A stretch of 64,000 bases of DNA from Carnegiea gigantea (lineage: Eukaryota > Streptophyta > Magnoliopsida > Caryophyllales > Cactaceae). The notes under the pieces were generated by a model that did not search any database, had not been told where the DNA came from, and was given only the letters and a program-made list of their open reading frames with translations. Location of the stretch: contig JAKOGI010000178.1 of the NCBI GenBank assembly GCA_029747015.1, forward strand, positions 850,069 to 914,068, written 5' to 3'. Made by a program: the position numbers and the translations under genes. This document shows, in pieces, positions 48,488-61,300 of the stretch (within the stretch, counting starts at the first letter, position 1; every line of letters starts with the position of its first letter).

Positions 48488-50687
48488 CTCTCTATCATTT
48501 ATAATAAAGAAATATATGAACGGTGAGTTGGAATCGAGGGCAATATCAGTATGTTTTCATTAGTGTAGGTTATTAAGACATGGCCTCGAAGGTCGGAGCG
48601 TTGGACGTACTTGTAGATGTCATATTGTCGGAATCCAAGTTACCCAAAGTTTGTCTTATTCGCTTCCAAAAATACATTATTTTTAAGTTGACACTTGGTT
48701 AATTGCTTTTATTTTGTAAAATTATCAGGCATTAAGGCTACTAATTTTCAACCTTAAACTTTGCACTGGGCATATCAAACATCCCCACTCCCCAAAAAAG
48801 AAAACAAAAACCCATAAGATGGTTAAAATTTTTCAAATTTAGGCATAGTAGATATCGAAGCTGGTTTGACCGGTTCCTATTTTTGGTGGGTACCAAAATT
48901 GCTAAGCCCTAGCTCAAATGGCACCAAATAAACCTGTCAATTTAAACACGTAAATAAAACACAAGTTGGGTATATTTAATTTTAGGTAAAATATGGATTT
49001 ACATGACGTATTTAGAGATGTTGCTAAAAAATGGGAATACATTATCTAGAAAAGCAAAAAATGCCATTATGTAATTTCAAGTGACTAAGTGCCATTATAG
49101 TAGTTTAAAATTTCAAATTTCCACCGTGCTTGGTTCTAACGAGATGCAATAGGTTTAATGGTACTTTTGAAATGAAGTTTGAACACTTTCTTATTGAAAA
49201 AAGACATAAAGACATTTTTTTTAAAAAAAGAAGGGTTTGGAAAAAGCCTTAAACTCATTCATCCAATTCAATTATCCATGTCAATTTGAGAGCTCAGACT
49301 CGCTTAACTCCCTTCTCCCCCCCCCCCCCAAAAAAAATACAGCTAGTGTCATTTGAATATGTGAAATTGATTAAAATTTGAGAAACCAAGTTGTAATCGA
49401 GCCTAAAAACCCTCCAAATTAAGTACGTCTCCTTCAGCTACTCCTAGGCCCATCGACACAGGCAGATCATTCTCATATTGTCAAAGATACTGGAATTGTG
49501 ATAAGGGGTATGACTATTGGGTTTAGTATTACCCAAAGCCCATTCCCTGGTCCACACAGAGCACCAAAAGTCTTGGTCACGTTCCATGGCCAAACACACT
49601 TTAGCTATGGCCTTTCAGCGGCTTCACGGACGATCCATGGGTCAGATCACGGTCCATGGTAAGCGCGGCGACTACTTCTGCTAGGGTTTCCTCGATCTCG
49701 ACCCTTTGATATCTTTATAAGGGGTCTAGCCTTAGACTCCAATGAACATCATCAAACACATCAACAACACACAAGCATCTTTCGAGTATCTAGAAGATTG
49801 TTCTTCTCTTTGATCAGCCAATAGTTCCATTATTCTTGTTTTGAGAGAGAGTGTTATGAGTGAATTTATAATCATTAGTTAATCTCTTTTTAGAGCACAT
49901 TGCACTGAGATCATTTTTGTACTCTCCCATCACCATAATAGATTTTTCACTGATTGCTGCTCGTGGATTTTTCTGTTTAGGGTTTTTCATGTAAATTTTG
50001 GTGTTTGTTCTCTTATCTTATTATTATCGTAATTTGTGATTCTTATTGTTTTCACTCAAATCCTAAACGATCCTAGCAGTGACATTTTGGAAAGTATGAA
50101 TCAAGAAACCGATTGGGCAGTTTCTCATGTGCAAGAGGTTTGGGATGGCTAGGAGTTGTGACTACTTTGAGTGGATTGATGACTCTATTTGTGATAGACT
50201 TGAATTATTAGTGGTAACTCTATTGGTTAAAAAATGAGAATACAGAAGTTGAAGCAAGAAAGAGAGGTTGATCAAAGTAGCTATGAGGATATTGAAGGAG
50301 AAGAATACAAGGCTGAACATGGAGGCTCGTGGTTATCAATTAAGGGAGAGACTAATTATGTTGATGTTTATGATTTATGGAATATACGTTGCAATTGTAG
50401 TTGGGGGGTTTAGGGGCAAGAGAGAAGATGGGTAGTTTTAAGCTTTCGTAATATACTAATTGGTTTTTCTTTTTAAATTTGGTAATGATCTTGGTGGTGA
50501 TTGATTATTGACGTCGGGTGGTGATTCGTTTGGTAGTACGGACTGAGTTAGGTGATTAATGGTGTCGGTGATATATGGTTGATTTGGGTGACTTGGGTGC
50601 TTATAATTGTTGTGGTAATTAATTTGCAAAAGTCATGACACCGATATATATTAGACTTGCCAAAATCAGAGCAAGTCTTCCAAAAAG

Positions 50688-50690
<3 letters not shown>
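48488..50690. other. Non-coding stretch with LTR-like promoter sequence
   Basis: No gene seen. Around 49,495-50,085 the layout resembles the U3/R part of an LTR: a GGTCCATGG-rich block, TTTATAAGGGG at about 49,713, then a CA-rich leader (CATCAAACACATCAACAACA). It could start at TGTGATAAGG and end at AGTGACA, but no primer site or target duplication confirms this. A run of C then A lies at about 49,317-49,337. Confidence 0.3.
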
Positions 50691-50740
<50 letters not shown>

Positions 50741-50778
50741 ATATACTGTACACACATATATATATATATAGACACACA

Positions 50779-50859
<81 letters not shown>

Positions 50860-50885
50860 CTATATGTGTGTGTGCATGTGTGTGG

Positions 50886-50936
<51 letters not shown>

Positions 50937-50970
50937 ATATATATATATACACACATATGTGTATATATAT

Positions 50971-51052
<82 letters not shown>

Positions 51053-51069
51053 TAGATAGATAGATATAT
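50691..51069. repeat. Compound (TA)n/(TG)n/(CA)n/(GATA)n microsatellite
   Basis: Nearly 380 bp of alternating TA tracts with embedded TG (about 50,840-50,860), CA (about 50,970-50,986) and GATA (about 51,050-51,064) runs. Open frames on both strands here encode only Tyr-Ile repeats and are artefacts. Confidence 0.95.
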
Positions 51070-52992
51070 GTTGAACTTCATATATGTCAAAGAATCTTGT
51101 GACTTGTTGAAAGATGCACAACTATGCACATTAAAAATCATGAACCATACAATTTAAGAGCCAAACACCCATATATTCCACCACGTTTACCCATTAAAAA
51201 AATTGTTTAAGACCCTTCTGCCCCATAGGTTTGGACTAGATATGAGCAAACACATGGAATCTTCATCCATTTAGCACAATAGATGTCTTCATTTGGAAAA
51301 AGGAGCCTCTTCATTCTGTTTGACCTTCTAACTGGCTGAGATGGTGCTGAAGAAGTTGCCTAACACATGGTTGACATAGGTACTGCAACAAATATGAGAT
51401 TTTGTAACAAACTTATTTGTGTCAAATTTAAAATTGCCACAAAAATGTGTGTTCAACTTGAAATTATGTTATTTTATAACTTTTATATATCATATTTGGT
51501 CAAAATAAATGACTAAATTAGAATTTAATATATTTTTGTTTATTTTGTAGGAATTTGGGAAATTTGAGATGATGAATAATTTTGTTGGGAAAATTGTACC
51601 AAAAAGATGATTGGATCCAATGCATGGAAAGAAAGAAGGAAAAAAGTAAAGAAGAGAACCAGACATGTTCGTTCGACCCAACGATCCAGCGTGTCCAAGC
51701 CCCAGCCTTCAGCCCATGCACAACCTAGCTTCTCCCCCAGCGGCCCCTTTCCCTCCTCCCGGTCGTGTCCTTTTCATTTTTGTTCCAGTTCGCCACCGTC
51801 GTTCTCCAGCGCGGCCCAGCATGCCTCATCCGCGGCCTAGTTGCCTCCCTCTTCCTAGCCTCAACCTCACTTAACCCTTATATGTTGTGCGCGTGAGCCA
51901 GACCCCTGTCTCCCTCAAGATTGGGCCTGTTCTTATCTACGGCCTAGTGCTTTGCCGAGGCCGAGATGCTGACTCGCCTTTCCTTCTCTCTCATTGATCC
52001 ATCACTTGTAGATCATGTGATCCATAGCATCCTCCACCCTCTTAATTGTTCTCTCTCTTCAACCCCTTTCCCAACAGCCCAAAAACCCGAATTCGACCTT
52101 TTTTCCTCCTTTGCTCCTGCTTCATCTTTTTCCTCTTCATGTCATAAATGCCAAACTCCATTCATCTTATTGTTATCTTCCCTCCTCTATCCATCATCAA
52201 TTCATATGTTTTTCAAAATCATCATTTAAGAGGTTGTTTGACTCTCATTATTCACCATTAATTTGGGCACTTAGGGCTTCTTTCAAGCTTAAACAGTTAC
52301 AAAATTGAAGGGAGAAGATTCATTTCAAGAATTAACGGAAGAGTAGCAGGGAGGAGTAGAGTAGATTAGGTTAAAGTTTCATTTTTGTTCATCCGTTTTT
52401 TCATTCTTATTTTCCAGTTTAGTTTAGATTTTGTGTAATTGATTCTAGCCTTGCTTAATTCAGCAGAGAATTTTGTTTCAATTGTTGAAATTTGATTTAA
52501 TTTAGTTTTGGGCTACTCATTATTGCGAAACCGTGTTGTGCTGCTCTGTTCCGAATCCTTCTTTTCCACAATTCAGTTCTAATATGTGCATCTGGTTCTA
52601 TGTTTCTGCGCTATGCTGTTCTGAGATGGAGTGTCTTGAATCTAGATACTAAAAGATTTGAATTGTTCTTAGTGTGTTTTTTTTTTTTTTTTTTTCATTT
52701 TTTAGTTTCGTTTTCTTGTACTCCACTACCCCTATTTCTATTTTTACTATTTTTCAATTAATGTCTACTTACAGTTTCTATTGAGCTCATTAGTGATCCC
52801 ATTTTATTTCACTTTCTTATGATTCAATTAAACATGAATTAATTTATTTTATTGAGATGTTAATGTTAGGTTAGATTAACTATATGTGGCCTAATTTCAT
52901 TTCTCATTTCCATGGATTGACACTTCAATGATAGACCGTACACTTGCTATTTTTACTTAATCTTTATAAAAATCACAACAATTTTTTTTTTT

Positions 52993-53010
52993 TTCCGCCT
53001 TTGCCGGGGA
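52993..53010 (+). other. Element B primer binding site, tRNA-Asp type
   Basis: TCCGCCTTTGCCGGGGAT resembles TGGCGCCGTTGCCGGGGA, the complement of the plant tRNA-Asp 3' end, the primer typical of Athila-like elements. Several bases are mutated in the first half. Confidence 0.6.
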
Positions 53011-54181
53011 TGGCGAATATGAAATTAGGTTGCAAATCAAGTCACGGTTTTGTTAGTTGAGTCACTTCATGAGCATTGATCTTTATGTTAGCAGTTATTT
53101 GGTTCTTATTTTTCTTAAGTAACTTAGATTATTTGTGTTTTCTGTTTTATGTTTAGAGTTGATGTTTTGATTTTGTTTTTGTTTAGTTTAGCTTTTCTAT
53201 AGTTTACTGTTAAATTTTCTATGCCATTAAAAAAGCTAGAACATAACACAGCAGGATTCAATGCAAGTGTAAATCAAAACTGAGAAAAAAAGAATTCAAA
53301 ATTAGTGCAGATTTTTCTAATTTTCAAGTCTTTGTTTTGAATTTTCTGTGCTAATTTGGTGTTGATTTTGCTTTCATGTTATTTTTAGTAGGTTCGTAGG
53401 AATTTTTAGAGCCCTGGTGAATTTTTGTGGAATTTTTAGAGTTTCTAGAATTTCTATAATTTCTGAAAATAGTTTTCTGTTTTGAATTTTTTGCACTATT
53501 TTAGGTTCTCTTTGATTTTGTAGAATTTTGTTGAGTTTTCTTTGACTTTGTGAAAAAGTATTGAAAAACAATATGTGCATGTTCTCTTTGATTTTGTTGA
53601 ATTTTTTGCATAAATGTTTCTGAATTTGGAGTCTTGATGTTCTCTTTGATTTTATTTTAGCCTTTTCTTTTTAGGTTTCGATTTTGTGCATGTAAAAAAA
53701 AATTCAAAAAAAATCAGAAGAAGAAAAAGGTGCTCATGTTTTGTATTTGTGCTTATTTTCTGTTTTTTGTGTTAGGTAACTTCTTGTTGTCTAAGTCTTT
53801 TTGGTCTTTCCTTTCCTTTTGATAATATAGTTTTATTTTTGTTAGTTTATTTTGTTTTCTTAACTTAGTTATTTAAGTGTCTATTTTTTTTTAATCATTA
53901 GTTTACAATTAGCATCCTAGAGTCATTTTTCATTTTAAAAAACCTAAATAAATTGAAAAAAATTAAAAATCCTAATAAAGTTGGAAATTCTTCAAATTGA
54001 AAAAGAACTTCAAAGAATGCCAGTTTTCAATTTTTCACAATTTGTGCATGAACCTTTCTGGAGCTATTTATCAAGAACTAATAATTATCACACTCAATTG
54101 AATCAAAGTTTTAAAAAGTGAAAATTTTGTGAGGTCATTGTTGTGGATCTAAATGCTGAATTTTGATATTTTGTTGAGTCT

Positions 54182-55324
54182 ATGTGTCTTGGAGGTTTAC
54201 TAGAATTATTATCTAAAACTCAAAAAGAGGTTTGGGATATCTTTGAAAAATTAGTTTGGAATACTTATGAGTTTGAACAAGTTAGAGAAACTTTAAGATA
54301 CCCAACTCATTGCGAGTATGCTTTTATGTTAATCCTACCAACAGGATTACTTTATAGATTCTTATGACCACCCATCTTACTCTTGCGTGCCTCCTATTTT
54401 GTGTGATTATTATGAGTCTTCTAATCATGATGTTCATAATTGTTCATATCATGATTAATTTGGAGCTCAAAGTGCAAGAATTGAAAAAGCATAAGATGAA
54501 AGATATGACTCATAAAATGATGGAGATTATGATAGAGAGAATTGTTGAGTATTCTCGCTATTTTGATCAGAATAGGGAGGATTATAATTTGCATGAGTCT
54601 AATTGTAATTTACGATCCCCCAACCTGAAGTTAGCCTTCACAATGATTTTGAGTCCTCTTATCTTGGGTCTAATTTGCATGGTGATATACCTTTGCCTGA
54701 CCTAGAACAATAGAATGACCTCTCTATGTCTTTATCTCCTGGCCTTGCACCTGAAACTACCCGCATAAAGATGTCACTAAGTATGCCCTAATTTCTACTG
54801 ATCCATGTTTCCCTTTTAGTCACTCTTGTGAGTTTAAGGTCGGTGAAGAATTTGAAAGTGCAAGTAAGTTCGTTAAGCATCATAATTTTAATAAATTAGA
54901 AGGTATTCTTTTACATGAATCATATGAGGAGTGGTTGAGCCTACAAGTTTAGAATTTGGCAATGATCATTTTTCTATGGAATATGAGTCTTTTTTACGTG
55001 GGTTTGATGAAAGTGAGAGTCTTGATATGGGTTTTTGTGTTGAATATGAATTATTTTCTTTTGACCCAATCATAACTAACCTCCTTTGAGTCATCCAAGT
55101 TTGTACTTTTAGAGTATGAGAATTTAGTGCCTATGACTGCTGATTTAGACCAGACTCATGAGCATATTGAAATTAAGAGATTTGAGGAGTTTAGATCCAC
55201 TAATTTGCCTAGACAGTGTGCTCATGATGATCACATTGCTAGGTTGATGACCAATTTACTGGCTAATTTTGAGTATGCTTGTTTGTTTGATGGTTGGACC
55301 CAGCAGTTTGATAAGTTGAAATAA
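54182..55324 (+). pseudogene. Gag-like relic of element B
   Basis: Begins with a KEVWDIFEKLVWNTYEF stretch homologous to A's EAWDLLEW region. In another frame a damaged zinc knuckle follows at about 54,402-54,443 (CDYYESSNHDVHNC, the second Cys changed to Tyr). Acidic, low-complexity fragments continue to a last open stretch at 55,127-55,324 ending in LFDGWTQQFDKLK. Many stops; non-functional. Confidence 0.55.
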
Positions 55325-55744
55325 GCCCTAACTATACTGTATTGACATAGTGGATGTACTCTTTCTGGCACCAACTCTCTAATTTTTACCCCATTTATTT
55401 TACTGAGAGTTGTTCCTATTTATTTGATAAGCTACTACATTCACTAATAGATTTTGATTGGGGTACCAATGTTCAGCTTGATGCGGATTGACTGATAGCC
55501 TTTATCAAAATAGATTTCAGGAGGGTATAGCTTAGGTGTACTTCTGCACCTGACCTGATATAATCGTTCATGTGTATCTTCTATTTTATTTTCTTTTCTT
55601 TTGTATATATTTGTTGTTTTATTATACTTTTATATGTTTTTCCTTTTGAGTGCTAGAGTCTTGTCATTTTTCTTTATTTTTGAGTTTTCTTTTCTTTTTG
55701 TATATTTAATTTTCTTTTGTTAGTTTTTATCTTTTCTTTCACTC

Positions 55745-55783
55745 CCAATGAGGACATTGTGTGATCTAGGTATATGGCGGGGA
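55745..55783 (+). other. Conserved GAGGACATTGTG box, element B copy
   Basis: CCAATGAGGACATTGTGTGA followed by TCTAGGTATATGGCGGGG. Same box and same relative position (after the gag-like relic) as in A. Confidence 0.5.
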
Positions 55784-58332
55784 AACTATGTTTGAAAAAA
55801 CTACAAAAAAATTTTTTTTTTTAAAATTCAAAAAGGATTTTTGTTTTGGTTTTGTGGAATATATGTGCTATTCTAATTAACTATGTCTGTTATACCTTAA
55901 TTATTAGCTTGTATATAGATATGATGTGCATGATAAAATTTAGTTCAAAGTGTGAAATTTATGCTTAGTTCTAACCCACAACATTTTTTATAGCAAGCTT
56001 AATTTTGGTAGATAAACTTGTGAGACTTTGAGCCTTAAAGATTGATTCATCATTTTAGTCTCATATTTTTCTTTCATGTGCGAGTCTTCTATAATTATAT
56101 TTCTAGAACTTATTTTGATTCTTTTCAAAATTATATTTAGCATGTGCATTATGGTAATATGATAGAGGCATTCGTTGTTTTGTGAGCCACATAGCCAAAT
56201 TGCCATCCTGATTTGAATGCTTTACCATTTGGCAGTCCTTTGAGCTTTAACCATTTTCACTTGATGCGTAGCCTTTTATTTGGCCTTGGCCTAAACACTT
56301 TTTTCTATACCTAAGCCGCGACTAGTGCAGGAATACTTCAGGGGTGGCTTGTGGGTGATTATGTATCTGGTGGTTGGTGTTGGTTCTTTTGATGTGGTAA
56401 GGGAATGTATTCGTGTGATCATTTGGAAATTGAGTGGTATTTTTTTTTACAAGCTATTCATTCATTTTCCGTTCAAAGGAAAAAAAGAAAAATAGAGGAA
56501 AATAAAAGAAAATGTGAAAAAAATGAAAATAAAAGTTGAAGAAAAATCTCAAAAATTGAAAAAAGTGTTGTGCATAAGAGTGTTTGGCATGATTGCATTG
56601 TCATTGCATATACTCATTTCCAACGGTGAATTTTTGGTGGGTGTGTCCCTATTTTTTCATAATTGATTTGGAAAGTATGAGCGTGTGGTATAATTGGTAG
56701 AAGTGTTTGGTTGCTCTTGGGCCGCTTGGCTTTTAGCCCCTCATTTCTCAAATCGTTTGTCTCTTTCATAACCCTTTTACCCTTAGGCCCATTACAACTC
56801 CTTGTAAAGTCCTCTTGAGTATTGTGTTGCATTTTGCATTTAAGTGTTGGAGAATTGAGAACCTTAGCAAGCCTTTGGTAGTTTGCAGAATTGGAAGATG
56901 AGTTGAGTGGACCTTATTATATCTTAAACATATGAGCAAGAGTGTTCCACATATCCCTTAAGTGAGGTTCCACCAGTCGGGCTTTTACATATTTTCTAAG
57001 TGGTGTGAAAGGTTATTTATTGATGTTACCAGTGGATGCTAAGAATTTTTTGATGTATACATTATGTGCCTATGTGATCTAATGCTCAGGTTACTTGAGT
57101 GATATGGTTGGTTAGAATGTGTGAATATTTTTTCCAGATTTATACATACTTTGAAAAACCCAAAAGACTTTCGATTTTCGATTTTCTATTTTTCTTTTAA
57201 TATATTAGTAGGTATATCTTCTGCAAACCCTCATGAGACCTTACTCATCCACTAAAGATAACTTAGGGGTTTAAAGGGTTTGTTGCACATGCTAAGTGCA
57301 GCCATGATTCCTATGAAAGTTAGTTAGAATTTTTTTCTCTAAGATTTTTAGTTTTATTTTACTCGAGGACGGGCAAAATTTAGGTGTAGGGGTACTGTTT
57401 GACTTGAAATTACAGTAACACCTTGTTTTTGCTCGTCCTCAAGCAAAATAAAGAAAAACTAACCTAAAGACCTAACTCACTTTCGTAGAAATCACAGTTG
57501 CATTCGCGTATACAACAAATCCTTTAAACCCCTTGATTCCTCCAAGTAGACGAGTGAGGTTTCATGAAGATTTGCAGAAGATATACCCACAAAATCTTGA
57601 AGATAAAAAAGAAAAAGAGAAAGAAAAATAGAAATCTTTTTGGGTTGACAAACAAAATGCTAATATATACAAGAGACAAAGTTGTACAAATTCCAACCAA
57701 TCAAATCACATTTGTAACAAAGATATTAGCCCACATATAACCAGAATGTACACATCAAGAGTCTCAATTCCTATTGACGACATCAGCTTCGGACTTAGAC
57801 TTACCAGAATCAAACTCAATCCCACTTGACTAACACAAACTATATTATTGACTTATTAATACGGGAAGCAAGCTTTCTCAGTAGCAGTATTGCCTCAAAT
57901 GGTGCACCTAGTAGTGCAAGTCTCAGAGGGATACTTGTCATTCTAAACTCTTTTTTTTTTGTTTTTCTTTTCTTTTCTTCCTTTCTTTTCTTTTTGTTTT
58001 TTGAATGTGAATTAATGCAAATAAAAACAAAGGTAACCGCGTACAAAGACAAATGGAAGAGCTAATCATTTAAGACTAAGACCCTAAGGTAGTTATGATG
58101 GTATAAATAAGGACTGGAATGCACAGGTATAATGAGCTATTGGGGTTAGGATTTGGGGCTTTGAATGACTTATTTAGGATAAAGATCTATCATGCACATT
58201 ATATTTATATACAAGCTAATATAGTCAAGGCACAAGGGATCAAAACTGATCAAAATAGTACAAAACTCCCCTAAAACAAGTGAGAAACATAGAATTTTTT
58301 GGTTTTTATTTTCAAAAGATTGAAGCATGACT

Positions 58333-58375
58333 TCTCCTCCTCTACACTTAGATCTCACAATGTCCTTATTGGGAG
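58333..58375 (-). other. Conserved GGACATTGTGAGATCT box, element C copy
   Basis: The minus strand reads CCAATAAGGACATTGTGAGA then TCTAAGTGTAGAGGAGGAGAAG, the third copy of the box seen in A and B. Confidence 0.5.
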
Positions 58376-58619
58376 TCAATGAGCTACCACACCAACAAAA
58401 CAAATATATACATAAAACAATCCCGAAATAATATATACAAACAAAAGACCAATAATAAAAGAAAAAGGAAAAGGAAAACAAAACAAAAGCATATACAAAA
58501 TAAAAAAAAGAAAGAGAAAAGAGGTGATGAATTTATTAGGTTAGGTGCTGGGTGCACCTAAACTACTACCTCCTTAAGACGATGCTACGGAAGGTTGGAG
58601 GAGCATCAGTCACTCCTCT

Positions 58620-59700
58620 TTATCTCAAGATCCAAGCTATTAATTTAGATGCCATCAATGCTCGCAGGAGCTTATTGAACACCTTAGCGTGCAACTCAGA
58701 TGAATGTACGTAAGAGCACACAAATATGAATCCAGGAATGATAATAAGTGCTCTCCTAAACTTATCAAATGCCTTGAAAAAATCAGTAGAATAATAGAAT
58801 ACAATAGTCAACATGATTTTTTCAGGCATGTCATCTAGGTACAGACTATAAGGATTAAGGGAAGGGTCATACCCTCTAAAAGTACCTAGGGACTCAAAAC
58901 AGTCAACATCATTCCCCTCAAGCACAGTATGAGAATCAATAGGTGATAAATCATGGCACTCAGGGGAAGGGGAGAGTAGATGAAGGAAAAGCATGGAAAA
59001 TATCAAGGAAATTGGGAGATACATGGTCAACAAGGTCAGAACTTGGTGAAACTGTAACCACAACATCCACACTGGACCTCCCTACGAGAGTCTCATTGTG
59101 ATCATGCACTTCAATAAAAATATCGCCCAATTCACAACATATATCATCCTCATCAACATGTAGCATCAACACCAAATGTCCCACCTACCTTGAATTCTGT
59201 CGAATGAGCTAAAAGGAGAGGTGGAGCAAGAAGAGTCATGACAAATGCAGTGTTGTCTTTAAGGAAGCTAGGTACAGATGGAGCAATAAGAGGTAAAATA
59301 GTCAAGGGAGGATCAAGTACTTCCTCTAGTTTGGACTCTAAAGTAAGAAAAGACACACCATCATCACACAAATCAACATCAAGTTTAGGGGAACTAAACC
59401 TAAGGTAGGTCTCATGTGATAGGTCATACTCTTACAGATAATTCACAAACTTAACTTGTTACTCATTCATTGTCTCTATCATCATGGTGAGTCTAGCAAA
59501 ACTATCAGTAGAAATAAGATAAGGGCAAGAATTACTATCATGGCCAAAACAATGGCAAATCTCACACAAGAGCAGCATAATTAGGGATGTAGGGGATAGG
59601 GTGTAAGAATTAGATCAACTAGTCTCAAATTCATAAGTATCCTCAGCCAACCACTCAAGCAAATCCCAAACTTCATCATTGTTTATAGTGCAAAAATCTT
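58620..59700 (-). pseudogene. Gag-like relic of element C with intact CCHC knuckle
   Basis: This is the best preserved copy of the family's open frame. On the minus strand it has DEVWDLLEW (about 59,655-59,680), the zinc knuckle CEICHCFGHDSNSC (about 59,523-59,564), an acidic Ser/Pro/Leu-rich region (59,371-59,153) and a 150-residue open stretch (59,072-58,620). The last part contains FFKAFDKFRRALIIIPGF and YVHSSELHAKVFNKLL, also traceable in A. Frameshifts separate the pieces. Only the CCHC finger suggests a function. Confidence 0.6.
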
Positions 59701-59942
59701 AATGCTCGAAAAGAGCGCGGGTCTTACAATTCATATCCTTATAGACTATATTCAAAATTCCATTTCTCGAAGGAATTAACCACAATGAACAATAAAATCA
59801 TTTAATTTATCATAATATCTCCAAAATAATTAATGCTCCTACTGAGAAAAGTGAAAAATTGACATTTTTTCAATTTTTAATTTTTTTAAAAATAAAAGCC
59901 TAGTCTCAAATGCTCAAGTGAGCTCTAATATTGAAAAGCGCC

Positions 59943-59962
59943 AACTTCTGGACAACGGCGCT
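59943..59962 (-). other. Element C primer binding site, tRNA-Asp type
   Basis: The minus strand reads AGCGCCGTTGTCCAGAAG, close to TGGCGCCGTTGCCGGGGA. The first half, damaged in B, is well kept here, so the two copies together support the tRNA-Asp assignment. Confidence 0.6.
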
Positions 59963-61300
59963 AAAAACTTGATGAGATAAATTACCACACGTGCGTAGTG
60001 TAATTGTAGCCAACTCAAGCGTATCAATCTAGGCAAGATAGAAGGTGAACGAAAGACGAACTAAACTACTAAAGAGAGCAAACAAAAAGGGACTTGGGTT
60101 GTAACTAAACCTAAGACAAACTAACTAATTAAGTCAAACATGCACCTTCCCAAGTTACGCTATTATTCAAAGATGATCGGTTGCGTCACTAAATACCACC
60201 TAAGCCCTCTCTCAAGCATTAATAGGTTAGTCCAATTGTTCTAACCACCTATTTTCATGGGATTAGCTTCATTTATAAGATTAACAACCCTCTACTTGGC
60301 TAAGATTTAAACTCTTTTTATGTCCAAATGTTAGCTATCTTCTCTACCCACAATAGACAATTAACCTCATCTTTCAGCATAAGTTAATTGCCCCAAAACA
60401 CGTATGAAAGCTCTTTTAAGTATTTCATTGAACACTTGATGGGTGCAAGAGAAAACACTAAATTCAAGCATAAACAAGATGGGTAAAGGCCTAAAAAAGA
60501 TCAAGTAGCAATCAAAAGGCTAATCACAACCCAATCTAACACAATCTAGCTACAAAGTATCATAAAAATACAATAAACCCTCATTACAACCAAACTGACA
60601 AACATGAACTAGAGAAGCAACTGAAGTGAGAACACAATTGAACAAACTAATAAGCATGGATTAATAACAAAAACTAAACATTTAACTAAACAAAATCAAG
60701 CACAACAACTAATTGAGCATTATTAGAACAAGAACAAGAATACGAAAATAGAGAAGGAAAGGGAAAAGAAGCCTTAAGCTTAATTCTTTGAATGAGAATT
60801 CAATCTACAAGTTTAATCTAACCTAATTTCCCTAATTTATTCCTCCCTAGTGGGGTTTAGGAGTGGGAGGAAGAGGCCTAAATCACGCCTCCCAAAAACC
60901 TAGAAAAAACCTCTCCCAAATAGAAGCCCAACAACGGCTTTTATCGCGAAATTGGCAAGCACATGACCATGCTTCGACGAACGAGTGCCCATGCACCCCA
61001 CACATTGGTAAGTGCACGACCATGCACTACCTTAGGCCTTTCGCTCTTATTTTTCTGGCCATCAGAACTTCATTAAACCTCTTTTCCTCCTTGAAACTCG
61101 TCCTCAAGGCATTCCTTTCTATCAAAACCAGTGATTTCTTTATCTTCTTTGGAAAAACTCTTGAGAATAAGGAAAACTAGAAGCCACTTTATAAACAAAA
61201 TACGGACCAAATGAGGTAAATTTGACCCTATCTCATCAAGACTCAGCATAAAAATAATGAAAAAAAGGAGTCAAATAGGGGCTAAAATGAGGTCAAAATA

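Larger units (their letters stand above)
51500..57397 (+). mobile_element. Element B: Athila-like non-autonomous retroelement copy
   Basis: Same family as A and C. Sequence near 52,350-52,370 (GGGAGGAGTAGAG then TAGATTAGGTTA) matches in reverse about 60,815-60,850 of C, marking its 5' LTR. A tRNA-Asp-type primer site lies at about 52,993-53,010. The gag-like relic (from 54,182), the conserved GAGGACATTGTG box (55,745) and a terminal CTCGAGGACGGGCAAAA box (57,363) follow in order. The 3' LTR is absent: the element runs into C's end at 57,397. The left border is approximate. Confidence 0.6.
57398..61300 (-). mobile_element. Element C: Athila-like copy, inverted relative to B
   Basis: On the minus strand the order is LTR (about 61,300-59,965), primer site (59,943-59,962), gag-like relic (59,700-58,620), conserved box (58,375-58,333) and a CTTGAGGACGAGCAAAA terminal box (57,454-57,430). 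It meets B tail-to-tail at about 57,405. Its segment after the conserved box is about 0.9 kb against 1.6 kb in B, so it carries deletions. It matches element A over about 60,120-60,500. The outer border near 61,300 is approximate. Confidence 0.6.

Noticed and set aside
50548..51141. Long open frames rich in Tyr and Ile on both strands
   Set aside because: They are translations of the TA/TG/CA microsatellite.
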